Origin: Lunularia cruciata
Lineage: Eukaryota; Streptophyta; Marchantiopsida; Lunulariales; Lunulariaceae
NCBI GenBank assembly: GCA_948567375.1
Contig: OX419758.1
Location: 52,953,001 to 53,017,000 of the forward strand
Direction of reading: 5' to 3'
Length of the DNA: 64,000 bases
Of the stretch, positions 1 through 10,254 are shown one piece after another. The translations under genes were made by a program, and so were the position numbers. The stretch's first letter is position 1, and each line of letters opens with the position of its first letter. The notes under the pieces were generated by a model. It made no database searches. It was not told the origin of the DNA and saw only the letters and a program-made list of their open reading frames with translations.

Positions 1-633
1 GCATAAAATTGGTGTAGGTTGCCCAAAGTTAGAGGAGTTGTCCCAAAGTGCCCTAACTAGTGCTTGAGTTGGCCATAGTTGGATGAAGCTTGGCTAGATT
101 TAGAGAGGGTTTGAATTGGCAAGAAGAAAGTACTCATTTGGGTGTTTAGAGGCTTTGAGGCATAGGGCTATGAGCGAGACTATGAAGGCCTAGAAGCATA
201 ATCAAGCTAGCATAAGACTAGCTAGTTTAAATGAGTTTTTGGTCACTATTTGACAAAATCTGCCCATCCTTCTAGGTTGTGCATAAGTGCAATATGAACC
301 CTAGATCTTTATTTTCTAGAATGTTGCCTTAGCCAATTTGTCCACCTTCACTTGTTGTCCTAATGATTGTTCCATTGATACCTATACACATGTAGTTTTA
401 GCTAAGAGAGGTAGTTTGATCCCATTCTTGGTGATCTTGGTAGCTTAAGAAGTAGATAGACATTTCTATTATGTTAAATGCCAAATGGTGATAGAGTCAA
501 TCCGGTTTTGATTTATGAGATGGAGGATTTTTTTTTACACTTTTTGTGATTGGATCTCCTTCATTCTCTACTTCTTGTTTGTGCACCATGTTTGTGTGAG
601 ATGTCCTAACTTTAGAGCTTTGATGCTCTTGTG
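1..633. other. No gene recognised
   Basis: No reading frame here resembles a known protein and no RNA gene was seen. The stretch adjoins a chromovirus-family LTR fragment in minus orientation that ends at 634, so it may be flanking or internal sequence of that old element. The composition is AT-rich like the rest of the window. Confidence 0.4.
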
Positions 634-855
634 TAACAGACCAAGACCAAGGAGAGAAATAGAAGAATGAAAGACCAAAGTGGAAGATCACATTGAGACA
701 CTTGAATGAGGGAAACTCCAAATGCCTAGCATAATCTTAGGCTTTGGTATTTATAAGGAGCATAGAGGACTCTTGAGAAGCTTCTTAAGGAGCTTCCTAA
801 AGTTTCCTTCTTGGAGTGCAAGCCAAGTTAATAAGGAAGCTTCTTAACAAGTCTT
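634..855 (-). repeat. CV-family LTR, 3' part (minus)
   Basis: Read on the minus strand, this matches the 3' half of the CV1 5' LTR (2946-3357), including the stretch near its 3' end and the repeated AAGCTT-rich segments. It stops exactly where GL-A begins at 856. A fragment of the opposite, 5' half of the same LTR type lies at 17443-17625, in the same orientation, on the far side of the GL-A to GL-D block. Confidence 0.7.
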
Positions 856-2945
856 TGTGACAACCCAACAAGTATCACTTTGGTGGTAATCAGCAAGTAA
901 AAGTTTGTTCCCACAAAGATACAAGTAAAAAATAGTCAAATACAAAGCAAATAGTAACAATTCCCTTCTTCTTGGTTGCGTCTTTAATCTCTCAAGTAGA
1001 AACCACACCTAGAAGAGAGTAACAAACACTAATTCATAGTCTTGTCACAAATTATACACCCATAATCACAATACTCTCAAATCTTTCCAAACCAACTTTG
1101 GTTGTGATGATTCAGATCTTCTCAAAGACGGCTACTTCACTATAAGGCGACTTCATCTCAGAATTGTGTTCTACCTTTCCAATGAAGGCACAACTTCCTC
1201 AATAAAAAGTTGATTCATATCAAACTCACACAAATGCAGAATACTACCAACACTACAATTCCTCTCAGATTTGTCAAGGCATTGCTTCAATTGCACTTCA
1301 CTCAAGATTAAACACATAGAATGAAGATCAAGGCTACGGAATCCACATCCAACACACACACAAACTTGCACTTCAAAATTCTCCCAACACTCACAAACAC
1401 AAGCACAAACTTGATACTTGGATTTAAGCTGAAATGATGAGCATTGAGAATCAATACTTCACTTTATCTATCTTTAGAAATTTGGAATATTGATCAACAT
1501 TGGACTGTTAATGCCTCCTTTAAATAGGCTGAGCACTTGACAGTTATCTAACTAACATACCATTCTACAACAACTTTACCAACCTGCAGATCCAAAATGA
1601 TAATGCACCTCTTCATATCTGCCTCTTCAAATTCTCAAAACTATTACTACTCTGATTTGATATCAACCTTGACTTTGGCTTCCAAACCCAATGCTTCCCC
1701 TATCACTTCTCTTTCTTTGGGTCTCTCTAATTCTACTACATCCTCTACTAATTCTATCACTTCTTCACTATAATTTGCAATCTAGACCATAGATAATCTA
1801 TTTATGTCTTTACCCCCTTATTTCTAATGCCTCAAATAACTGATCCAAAGACACCTACACTCTTATGTTTGTTACTTTGGACTTGTTATCTATCTTCACA
1901 CTACTCTAAAGTTTCTCTAACTCTGAATGTACTAAATCTAATCTAAGATACACATTGTCTCCTACTTCTAATGTCTTCCTATTTACTTGATCTCTTAAGA
2001 AAATTAATAATTCATTCAAATTGATGTCTTTTGCTTTCTTCTTCCTTGTCTTCTGTACCAACTCATGCAGTCTCAATTCCTCTAGTTGACACTCAAACAT
2101 CATTCTAAGCATCTCTTTCACCCTCACCACTACTTCTTCAACTATCTCCTACCTTGGCGTCTGCAACTTCTCTCTTTGCTAACAACTCTTCATGATACAT
2201 CTTTACTTCATCTTCCAACTTGGCCTTCAAAGCTTCTTTCTCTTTCACACTCTACCCAAGTTGCTCTACTATTCCTTTGATTAAACCACACAATCGCTCT
2301 TCTTCTTGATTTCATGTAGCTAACTCTCTCTACCATGCTCTATCTTTCTCTGCCGCACTTGCCTTCAAACTCTCCAACTCTTGCCCTATTATTGCTGCCA
2401 TTGCTTTCAAGTGAATGACCTCCACTTGCCTGTCATGCACTTCTGCTCTCAAGGTCTCAGTCCTCTCCATTTACTCCCTTCTTTCTTCCTCTTGCTTTGC
2501 CATGGCTTTGCCTCTCTTCACAAAGTCTTCTGTCAAGCTTTCAATCTCCTTCCTTCTAAGCTCTACTTCAGTCTTGAGTTCTTCTAACTCCCACTCTCCA
2601 TGGATTAACTTTCTTCTTGTCTCCAAACTTTCCCTTCTCATATAATACACTATTGCAAATTCATCTTTCACTTTTGAGTGATCTCTCTTTAGCTCTTCTC
2701 TCACCTTCTTTAATTGCAACAGCAAAGGAAAACTACTTGCAACAAGTACTCTACTCCATCAAAGACCCTTGAACTCTCAGATTCTTTTCTCCTCACTTCT
2801 TTTATCGGAGCTTCACTCTGAAGTCTTAACCTCCTCACTCTCAAGGGCATATCATCCAAGCTTTCCCCCTTCTCCATTACCAGGCTTACATTGCTTGTTT
2901 CTACACCCATAGTAGGAAAACTCCTCCTTGATCTACTACCCTTCT
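856..2945 (-). mobile_element. GL-A: truncated giant LTR (3' portion)
   Basis: The minus strand ends in the family terminus GGGTTGTCACA (plus-strand TGTGACAACCC at 856). It contains the U5-like tail, the TATA-like box (near 1511-1530) and the C-terminal part of the U3 ORF. The 5' portion is missing: at 2946 the sequence switches to the 5' LTR of the chromovirus CV1, which therefore appears to have inserted into GL-A. The rest of GL-A is not found on the far side of CV1, so it was deleted later. Confidence 0.8.
1648..2940 (-). pseudogene. GL U3 ORF, C-terminal coiled-coil fragment (copy A)
   Basis: These are remnants of the coiled-coil and C-terminal part of the protein encoded inside GL LTRs. 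Readable pieces on the minus strand lie at about 2710-2910, 2471-2725 and 1906-2130. They are rich in Glu, Lys and Leu in heptad-like spacing and end with the family C-terminus (GLEAK..VDI..E, stop at 1648). Frameshifts and stops separate the pieces and the N-terminal half is absent. The function of the intact protein is unknown. Assignment rests on collinear similarity to copies B, G and H. This copy is clearly more diverged than those. Confidence 0.7.
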
Positions 2946-3357
2946 TGTAACAATATGGAGTTTAGCGACGTAGTTAGTAAGGCTAACAAAGTAGACAATA
3001 AGCCAGATTAGCCCAAAATATTCTAGAAGCATCTTGGAAGCTTCTTGGGAAGCTTCCCAACTAGTTAACTTGCGCCCCAAGTAGGTAGCTTCTAGAAGCT
3101 TCTAACTAGCTTATCTTGCATGCCAACTAGGCGGCTTCTAGAAAGAAGCTTCTTGAGAAGCTTCCTAGTTAACTTGGCCTGCACTCTAAGAAAATGGCTC
3201 AAGGAAGCTTCTTGAGAAGCTTCTCAAGGGCTTTGTATGCTACCTATAAATACAAAAGCCAAAGCTCATGCTAGGCATTCGGAGTTTTTCCTGCATTCAA
3301 GCGTCCCAATGTGAGCTTCCATTCTCCTATTTCTCTCCTTGGTCTTGGTCTTTAACA
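2946..3357 (+). repeat. CV1 5' LTR
   Basis: This is a 412-bp segment beginning TGTAACA and ending TTTAACA, immediately followed by an initiator-Met-type PBS. It carries three or four near-perfect palindromes built on AAGCTT (3036-3057, 3145-3164, 3204-3228). A TATA-like CTATAAATA occurs near 3243. Related LTRs lie at 634-855, 17443-17625 and about 34880-35287, all in minus orientation. The matching 3' LTR of this element is missing. Confidence 0.75.
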
Positions 3358-3358
3358 T

Positions 3359-3376
3359 TGGTATTAGAGTAAGAAT
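3359..3376 (+). other. Primer binding site of CV1 (tRNA-iMet type)
   Basis: TGGTATTAGAGTAAGAA follows the LTR by one base. The usual plant chromovirus PBS, complementary to the 3' end of initiator tRNA-Met, begins TGGTATCAGAGC. The match is good over the first dozen bases with one or two transitions. Confidence 0.7.
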
Positions 3377-3829
3377 GGGATGGATGGAATTTACGGACCA
3401 CTTCCGCCAAACCATTAGGATTTTCATGTCCAAATATTACACAAGCATCATTTCACACAATTCATCACTTTGTGCTTTGGCCAAGATTTCTACATATGAT
3501 CACCGTGTTTGAGGAACCCTTGATACTTTTGGTTGTAACTTATGGAGAATGGTGGACGTGTTGTATCTATGTGTTAATCAATTATATAAATTGAGAGTAG
3601 TGGAATAGAGTAGTAGCTATGGCGGTAGTACCAGACGTTATCTTTGCAATGCAACAATAAATAGAGCATCTTACTTGATTGTTGGATGAACGTGACTACC
3701 AACAAGAAGAACATATAGAGAGAGCACCTGTTTGAGATGGAGAAGATCACATTCAATTTCTGAAACCCAGAGTTTGTGGAACAGAATGATCAGGGAAACA
3801 AAAACTCCTAGTAGGAGATTTTGAGCCAC
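3377..3829 (+). other. CV1 leader and gag remnant
   Basis: This interval should hold the leader and the capsid-coding gag of CV1, but only about 450 bp remain and no open frame recognisable as capsid or zinc knuckle was found. Most of gag has been deleted, because protease begins at about 3850. Confidence 0.5.
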
Positions 3830-4227
3830 CTATTGGGAGCTTGATTAGTTCCAATGGGATTGAAGGCTCAACCTATGCAAGTTTGCTTCACTTGCAAGGT
3901 ACGATATCTAATTGGGATTGTAGGATTTTGGTTGATTCTAGAAGTTTGGAGAATTGCATGTCTATGCAAGTAGCAAAAGAATTGGGAATTCCTATCAAAC
4001 AACTGATCAGAAGTTGATTGATGATAGCGGATGGTAGACAAGGTTTTGCATTCCGTACCTCACATCCTATTATCTTCAAGATTGGGAAGGAGTATTTGGA
4101 GTGTATGAGGTTTGTAGTGGCACCTCTACACTATGATATCATTCTGGGTCTACCTTGGCTTGAATGTCATAAGGTTCAATTCAATGACAAATTCAAGTAC
4201 AACACCAAGGTAAGAATTTCCGACTAG
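3830..4227 (+). pseudogene. CV1 aspartic protease
   Basis: This is a degenerate retroviral-type aspartic protease that would cleave the Gag-Pol polyprotein. The flap and C-terminal part are readable in the ORF at 4018-4227, which ends in the hydrophobic motif DIILGLPWL typical of Ty3/gypsy proteases. Just upstream, in a frame with stops, is the active-site region LVDSRS (about 3930-3947), where families normally have D-S/T-G-A. Glycine is replaced by arginine, which should abolish catalysis. A stop pair near 4016 separates the active site from the rest. Domain order PR-RT-RH-IN follows downstream. Confidence 0.75.
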
Positions 4228-4262
4228 GTTGGCACCTCTGAGTAAGACACCTAAGAATAGTC

Positions 4263-4502
4263 AGTCCCAAGACGGGAAGTTTGTCGAGAAGGTAGCCATG
4301 GAGCAAACCTTGAAGGAAGATGAGTCCCAAGATGGGAAGTTTGTCGAGAAGGTAGCCATGGAGCAAACCTTGAAGGAAGATGAGTCCCAAGATGGGAAGT
4401 TTGCCAAGAAAGCAACCATCTAGCAAGCTTGGGAGGGAGATGAGTCTCTGGAAGGGAAGTTGGTTAGTAAAGCAGCCATAGAGCAAGCTTTGGAGGAAGA
4501 TA
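4263..4502 (+). repeat. Four tandem 60-bp units between protease and RT of CV1
   Basis: Units start at 4263, 4323, 4383 and 4443. The first two differ at one or two positions; the third and fourth are more diverged. Each encodes a 20-residue charged repeat (SQDGKFVEKVAMEQ-TLKEDE) in the same frame as the protease end. It is a low-complexity linker between PR and RT. Confidence 0.9.
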
Positions 4503-4654
4503 AGTCTGTATTTGTGGTGTAGATTAAGCCGATTGCACACAAACAATCTAAGGAGGGCCAAGAGCCTCATCAAGCAATGGTTGATTGGATAGTTCAAGAG
4601 TTTGTGGACATGTTTCTGGATGATCTGCCAAAGGGATTACCCTCCAATTGAGGT

Positions 4655-5893
4655 ATGCCCTTCAAGATTGAGTTATTGCCAAGGAGTACTCTAGTGAGTA
4701 GACCGATCTATTGGCTCTCACCAAAGGAGTTGGAGGAGTTGCAAACAACACTTACAAAGCTGTTGGAGAAGAACTTCATACAACATAGTACCACTCCTTG
4801 GGGAGCACCAATACTATTTGTTCCAAAGAAGGATGGAGTACTTTGTTTTTGTATTGAGTACCGTGAGCTCAATAAGCAAACCATGAAGAATGCATATCCC
4901 TTGCCTTGGATCAATGACTTGCTTGATCAACTAAGTGGAGCACGCTACCTTTCCAAGTTGGGATCTTTGTAGTGGCTATTGGCAAATTCCTATTGATAAA
5001 AAGGATGTGCAAAAGACTACCTTTCACACAAGGCATGGGCATTTCAAGTGGAAAGTTCTACCTTTCAGACTCACTAATGCTCTAGCGGTCTTCATAGATC
5101 AGATGCATCAGGTGTTGGATGGACTATTGGATTGGTCCATGGTGGTGTTCTTGGATGATATCTTAATCTATAGTAAGAAAGAGGCAGAACACGTGAATCA
5201 TGTGCGAGAAGACCTCAGACGACTACAACAATGGAAATTTTATTGCAAGAAGTCGAAGTGTGCCTTTTGGCAAAAAGAGGTTACCTTCTTGGGTCATAAG
5301 ATCTCATCAGAAGGGATCAAGATGGAAGAAGAGAAAATCAAGGCCATTACTGATTGGCCTATCTCAAAGGATATTACAGAAGTATGCGCATTCAATGGAT
5401 TGGCCAGTTTTTACCAACAATTCATCCACTATTATGCTCATGTGGCTGCACCATTGACTGACCTCTTGGGAAAGAACTTGAGCTTCTAGTGGACCACCAA
5501 ACATGAAGAAGCATTCCATAAGTTAAAGCATATGGTGTCTTCAAGACCCATTCTTCAATTGTATGATCCTCAACTACCTTGTGTGGTTGATTTTGATGCT
5601 TCTAACTTTGCAATTGGAGATGTGTTGCAACAAGAATTCCCCAATGGACTACATCTCATTGCCGTTGTGTCTTGCCGACTAAATACAACTGAAAGAAATT
5701 ACTCTGCTTGAGACCAAGAACAACTTGCACTGGTATATGCCACCAAGTGGGTTTGGGTCTCTTGGGGAAACAAGTGATCATGCAAACTGATCACAAGCCA
5801 TTGTTGCAGACCTTACACTTGGAACACATGAAGAGTCAACATCATCGATGGGAAGAGCAACTCCAATTTTTTGATATCAAACTTGAGTATAAA
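4655..5893 (+). pseudogene. CV1 reverse transcriptase and RNase H (5' part)
   Basis: This is the Ty3/gypsy reverse transcriptase of a chromovirus, which copies the element RNA into DNA. Readable parts include [14 protein letters not shown], the palm segment LCSGYWQIP, and the catalytic box FLDDILIYSK (about 5151-5180) with both aspartates. The thumb and connection follow (FLGHKISSEG), then the RNase H start at DFDASNFAIG (about 5590). A frameshift near 4965 splits the first palm motif, a stop lies at 5487-5489, and another stop falls in the RNase H near 5709. The frame runs into EYK at 5893, where GL-B begins. It resumes on the other side at 9592 as LGRFHVIPNALS, the expected end of RNase H. 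Confidence 0.88.
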
Positions 5894-6245
5894 TGTGGTA
5901 CCCACAATTTTTGTTTTTTATGGTTAGTAGTGTTTAAGAGACGAAGTAAGCATGGAAAATTTGAATTGCGGACAAAGAAGAGGCGGAAGTAACTTCAGAG
6001 GAAAGCCGAAGAAGCTGACATCGGATCCAATGATGGAGGTACTCGGAAGAGGAGTACGCCGGAAGCAAGCCGAAGATCATCGTCTTTGGGTTGGAAAACA
6101 TAGGAATGATGAAGACCATTTAACAACCTTGGTACGTGGCAAGAAAGTACATTTCAAGAAACGGCGGGGGCAAAAGAAGCATGTCTTGATAGTGACCGGG
6201 AGTGCACGCAGAAGAGAGAAACACACAAATGAAATTGACTAAAGA

Positions 6246-8793
6246 ATGATTGCAATTCGGGGCAATATAAAATTGCGAATGAGCAGGGGGAAGTTGAATT
6301 TGCTGAGTAAATTTCCAATTCCATTGAGTAGTCATCCTACAGGAATGCGTGTCCGGAAGCCCGTCGAGAGTGAAATTTTCCAAAACCTTGAGGGAGTTAG
6401 AGTGTCTTGTCCAGGAGAGGGGCTGATCTTCCAACAACGTAGAACGAGAGAACAAATCATGGCGAAGAAGGTGGCGAACGCGCTGGCAGTGAGAGGTTTT
6501 GCAATTCGAAGGGTAGATGTAGTAGTGAGGATCAAAGTCTTGGTTAGACTTTGTATCACCTTTTTAGCCTGGAACTGGAATTTCAGTTTCCCGGGAGTAA
6601 TGGCAGAGATCGTTGCCAGTAATTGTGAGGAGGGTCCCGAAGTGGAGGGGAAGAGAGGCAATCCGGCTCGATGGACTGAGTCCAATTGGAAGTTAGTCCT
6701 GGGAAGAGAAGCAGGAGAGCCGATAGGAATCACCTTCTATTGGAAGTGTGATGCTGTAGAGGAGATGGCGGAGATTTGTAATTCATTTTTCACTCCAAGA
6801 ACTACGAATGGTTACAAGGTGGAGTCCTATCGGGACCCGATCCGAAGAAGTATCGTAGGAGCGATGATGGCCATGTTCAAGCCGGAGTGAACAACGTACG
6901 TAACCATGCAGCAGGCGGTTTCTTCCACCAGATGTTTGCAGGAGTACCCATGAATTGGGCAAAGTGTTTCCATCACCGAACCAGACAAATGGTAGTGAAT
7001 TGGCAAATGGGCTCGCCACCGCATTATTTTGCACCATTTGCAACACATTTCTACTTTGGCCTGAACTTGCTCTCTGAAGATGAGAGGCATCGTATGGTCT
7101 CCCACATGCCCCCTGATTTGAGACGAGAAGCCGACAAAGAGGAGCGACATATATGCTTCAGCTGCGGGCGAATGACGAGTTCTTTGCGAGAACAAGACAA
7201 TGAAAGATCAAAGATGTAGCTAGTCCAAAGACAAAGAAGCAAAGTAAACCCGAAGAAGCTAAACCATTGCTCATCCAACGCAAGACTCGGAGGCTGATGT
7301 TGAAGACCACTAACATCGTGAGAAGAGCATCTTTGGGATCGGAGTTGGATGAAGAAATTGAGTTGCAAGAAGAGGACTCAGAAGAAGAAGAGCTCACATT
7401 GAAGAGTGGGGAGTCGGGTAGCGAAAGTGAGGGAGAGCCTGAAGTCCAGCAATCGGTGGTGGTGAGTGAAGCTGGCGAGGCAATGGTGGAGAACTAGCCA
7501 AAACCCAAAGCAAAGAAGGAATATCCCGCGGGGCCGAGTTCAAGAGGCCAAGACGAAGATAGCGCTGACACTATGAAGATACAAAGATCGCAACTTCGGA
7601 TGAAGGAGCCAATGACACAGGAAAAGACTCCAAACAAAGGAGGCAATGATGAAGAAGAAACTTTTGGTGGGATAGCATATTTGACAAGGGTGATCACACC
7701 TATGCTCGAGCTATTGAAAGAACATCGTATGGGAATTGACCAAGATCGAGTAAAAGGGATGAATGAGCTGCAGGTGGTGGAGCATCTGTTGAAGGAAGTG
7801 CAAGAGCTGCAGGAGCATCAAATCCGAAGAAGTGTGGAAATTGAAGATCTTTGGAGGGAGGAAGACTCGAGGAAGAAATTGCTAAGCATGTTACAAGAGA
7901 GTTGCGTAGAGAAGGAGAAGGACCTGCAAAAGCAAGCTGGAGAGTTGAAGGAGCAGGCAATGTGGCTTAGCAAGATGGAGGAGGAAGTAAGTAATGTGCG
8001 CATCGAGAATGTCCATTTTAAGGCGATGAACATCGTGATGGAGCAAGAATTAGACATCTTGAAAAAGAGTGCCGCAACAAAAGATCAAGCATGGCAAAGA
8101 GAATTGGTGTCCAGGCAAGAAGAAGAAGAGCATTTGCGTGAACTTGTCAAGAGTGCGGAGCAGCAAAAAATGCAATATGCAGAGGAGAAGAAGATGCTCA
8201 CTGCAGAATACGAAGACGGGTTGCAGATGTATCGGGAAGAGTTGAAGGTGGAGGATTCTCAAGGATACGCATTGGAATCAGTAGGAGACATTGCGGGGAA
8301 GCTACGAGCAATTTTAAGCACGGAGGCTGAAGGAAGATTGGAAGAAGCTTGTCTCCATGAGTTGAAGTTACTTGTGCAAGAGACTCGGAAGCAAAGAGCC
8401 AAGGATGTGGACATGAACACATTGCTGATTCGGTTGAGAGAACGCGTAGATAGAAAAATGTTGGAAGTAGAGAATAATGTGAGTCTTAGATTGGATTTAG
8501 TCAATTCAGAGTTTGAGAAAACTCGGAATAGTGTGACAGTAGAGAAGAAACCCAATGTCATAGAAGTAGGAATTCAGGTGTCATCAGACTTGATAATTGA
8601 CACATTAGAGAAGAGTGGGTCGGGAAATAAGAGTGTAGATGGAGTAACCCGGATTTCAATTACAGATTGTAGTGAAAAAGTTGTAGAATTAGTAAAGAAA
8701 TTAGTAGAATCAGTCATACCCGAAGAAGTTGAAATAGCAAGAAGATCATCGGGTTTGGAAGCCAATGATGAGGTCGACATCGGATCGGGATAG
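6246..8793 (+). pseudogene. GL U3 ORF, copy B (~850 codons, broken)
   Basis: This is the protein-coding region carried inside the giant LTR; its function is unknown. The ATG at 6246 is shared with copy H (55541). The N-terminal ~300 residues look globular, with the signature NGYKVESYRDPIRR, then an AVFFHQMF..NWAKCFH segment and HFYFGLNLL. An acidic linker (ELDEEIELQEEDSEEEE, about 7340-7395) follows. Residues from about 7573 to the stop at 8793 form one open 406-codon frame of long coiled coil, ending LEANDEVDIGSG. Damage: stops at 6888, near 7199 and 7495, and single-base deletions near 6922 and 7148. I do not recognise the fold. A link to plant gypsy-type transposase-like domains is conceivable but unsupported. 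Confidence 0.8.
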
Positions 8794-8912
8794 AAGTCGA
8801 TTTTGAGATAGGAAGGGTCAGGTATGAAGAGATAGATTGTCACTTGGGATCTATAGGTAGGAAGGGATGTTAGGAAGCGGTGCTAGATAGGCAAGTCTGC
8901 CGTTTGCTTCAG

Positions 8913-8919
8913 TATTTAA
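8913..8919 (+). promoter_or_regulatory. TATA-like box of GL-B
   Basis: TATTTAA lies 120 bp after the ORF stop and 678 bp before the LTR end. The equivalents are 58212 (GL-H), 53264 (GL-G, TATATAG), 16776 (GL-D, TATTTAAA) and about 44780 (GL-E); on the minus strand they are in GL-A, C and F. In several copies it is followed by GGAGGCAT. The constant position and context suggest it is the LTR promoter, which would place the ORF in U3. Confidence 0.6.
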
Positions 8920-9591
8920 GTGAAGCATTCGCAGTACAATGTTATTCACTATTCAACTTTCTGAAGATAGATAAAGCGAAGTGTTGTTCTCAGTACTCGT
9001 CGCTTAAGCTTAATTCCGATTGTCAATTTTTTGTTTGTATTTGTGAGTGTGTGGAGAATTCCAAAGAGCAAGTCAGTGTGTCTTTGGATGTTGGAATCTA
9101 CAGCCTTGATCTTCATTCTGTGTGTTGGATCCTGAGTGAAGTGCATCGGAGCAATGCCTTGACAGATCTGAGAGGAATTGTAGTGTTGGTAGTATTCTGC
9201 ATTTGTGAGTGCAACACGAAGTTTATGTGAAGCAATTTTGATTGAGGAAGTTGTGCCTTTAGTGGAGGGGTGGAACACAATTCTGAGGCAAAATCGGTCT
9301 TTGTAGTGAAGTGCCGTCTTTGGGAGAATCTGAATCATCACAATCAAGAGTTGTTTGGACAGAATTTACTATGATGTGATTATATGTGCATATTCGTGAC
9401 AAGTTGTCAAGTTTGTGAGCTTGTTACTCTCTTCTGGGTGTAGTTTCTACCTGAGAGATTAAAGAAGCCATCAAGAAGAACTGCAATTGTGACTTTTGAC
9501 TTTGTATTTGACCAATTCTGGGTAGTATCTCTGCGGGAACAAACTTTACTGACCCGATTACCGCAAAAGTGATATTTGCCGGGTTGTCACA

Positions 9592-9660
9592 ATAAACTAG
9601 GTCGGTTCCATGTCATCCCTAATGCTCTATCATGACAACCTGATTTGAAGTCTTTTCTTC
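9592..9660 (+). pseudogene. CV1 RNase H, C-terminal end after GL-B
   Basis: After the second ATAAA copy the frame reads KLGRFHVIPNALS, the usual end of the gypsy RNase H domain, and joins exactly to EYK before GL-B. A further coding-like stretch continues weakly to about 9790. Confidence 0.75.
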
Positions 9661-10250
9661 TCATCATGATGGCAATTATGACGGTGTCAATTGACCCAAG
9701 GTCCATAATGAGTTTCGGTCAGCTCCACAACCATATCCCTTCTTCCCAATGGTACCTTTTGAAATTTGATATCCTTGCTTTAAGATCAAGGAATGTTGGT
9801 GCACTATATACATAGTAAAGTATGACTCACCAATAGACGCTTGTAAAACTCATTAATTCATTAATAATCAATAAAATATTGTGAAACCATTAATACATTA
9901 ATAATCAATAAAAGCTGAAGAACCCATTAATACATTAACAATCAATAAAAGCTAAGAACCCATTGATTCATTGAATATCATTATCATCCCTTGGAGAGAC
10001 AAATCTATGGCAGCCTTATTTCTTTCTTATCTATCTTGATACTTATATGTGAAGCCTTGTGATTCAAGGGAATAACTTTCTCTTTTGAAAGATGAAATTG
10101 AAATTTATTATAAAAACTTCTTATAAATTTTTCTTATAGGACTTGGTCAATGCAAGTATGATGCTCTACTTTTGTCTTATTATAGATTATTATAGATGAT
10201 TGTATCATGTAGAAACATGTCGGTATGGTTGTCCAATAATAGGCAACAAG
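9661..10250 (+). other. Non-coding stretch between RNase H and integrase of CV1
   Basis: This is AT-rich sequence with no recognisable pol segment after about 9790. It contains the 37-bp tandem array at 9851-9980. Normal chromoviruses have a short linker here, so about 450 bp look inserted. I could not identify termini or a target duplication for the insert. Confidence 0.4.
9851..9980 (+). repeat. ~37-bp tandem repeat array, 3.5 units
   Basis: Units begin at 9851, 9888 and 9925, with a partial unit at 9961. Each starts CATTAATACATTAATAATCA with minor changes and continues ATAAAAGCTGAAGAAC or similar. The third unit is one base shorter. Confidence 0.9.
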
Positions 10251-10254
10251 GAGT

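Larger units (their letters stand above)
5894..9591 (+). mobile_element. GL-B: complete solo giant LTR
   Basis: This is a 3698-bp LTR beginning TGTGGTACCCACA and ending GGGTTGTCACA. It is flanked by a perfect 5-bp TSD, ATAAA (5889-5893 and 9592-9596). No PBS or internal sequence is attached, so it is a solo LTR left by LTR-LTR recombination. Layout: 352 bp, then the U3 ORF (6246-8793), 120 bp, a TATA-like box at 8913, then 678 bp to the end. It interrupts the RNase H codons of CV1. It is closest to GL-H, with which it forms subfamily 1. Confidence 0.95.

Noticed and set aside
2086-2645. Plus-strand ORFs rich in Leu, Ser and His across GL-A
   Set aside because: They are the antisense of the GL coiled-coil ORF. 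The same Leu/Ser/Phe-rich antisense frames appear opposite every GL copy (for example 13194-14563, 48765-49354, 52351-52848).
9851-9980. CRISPR-like array
   Set aside because: Units are contiguous with no unique spacers, and the context is a plant retrotransposon.
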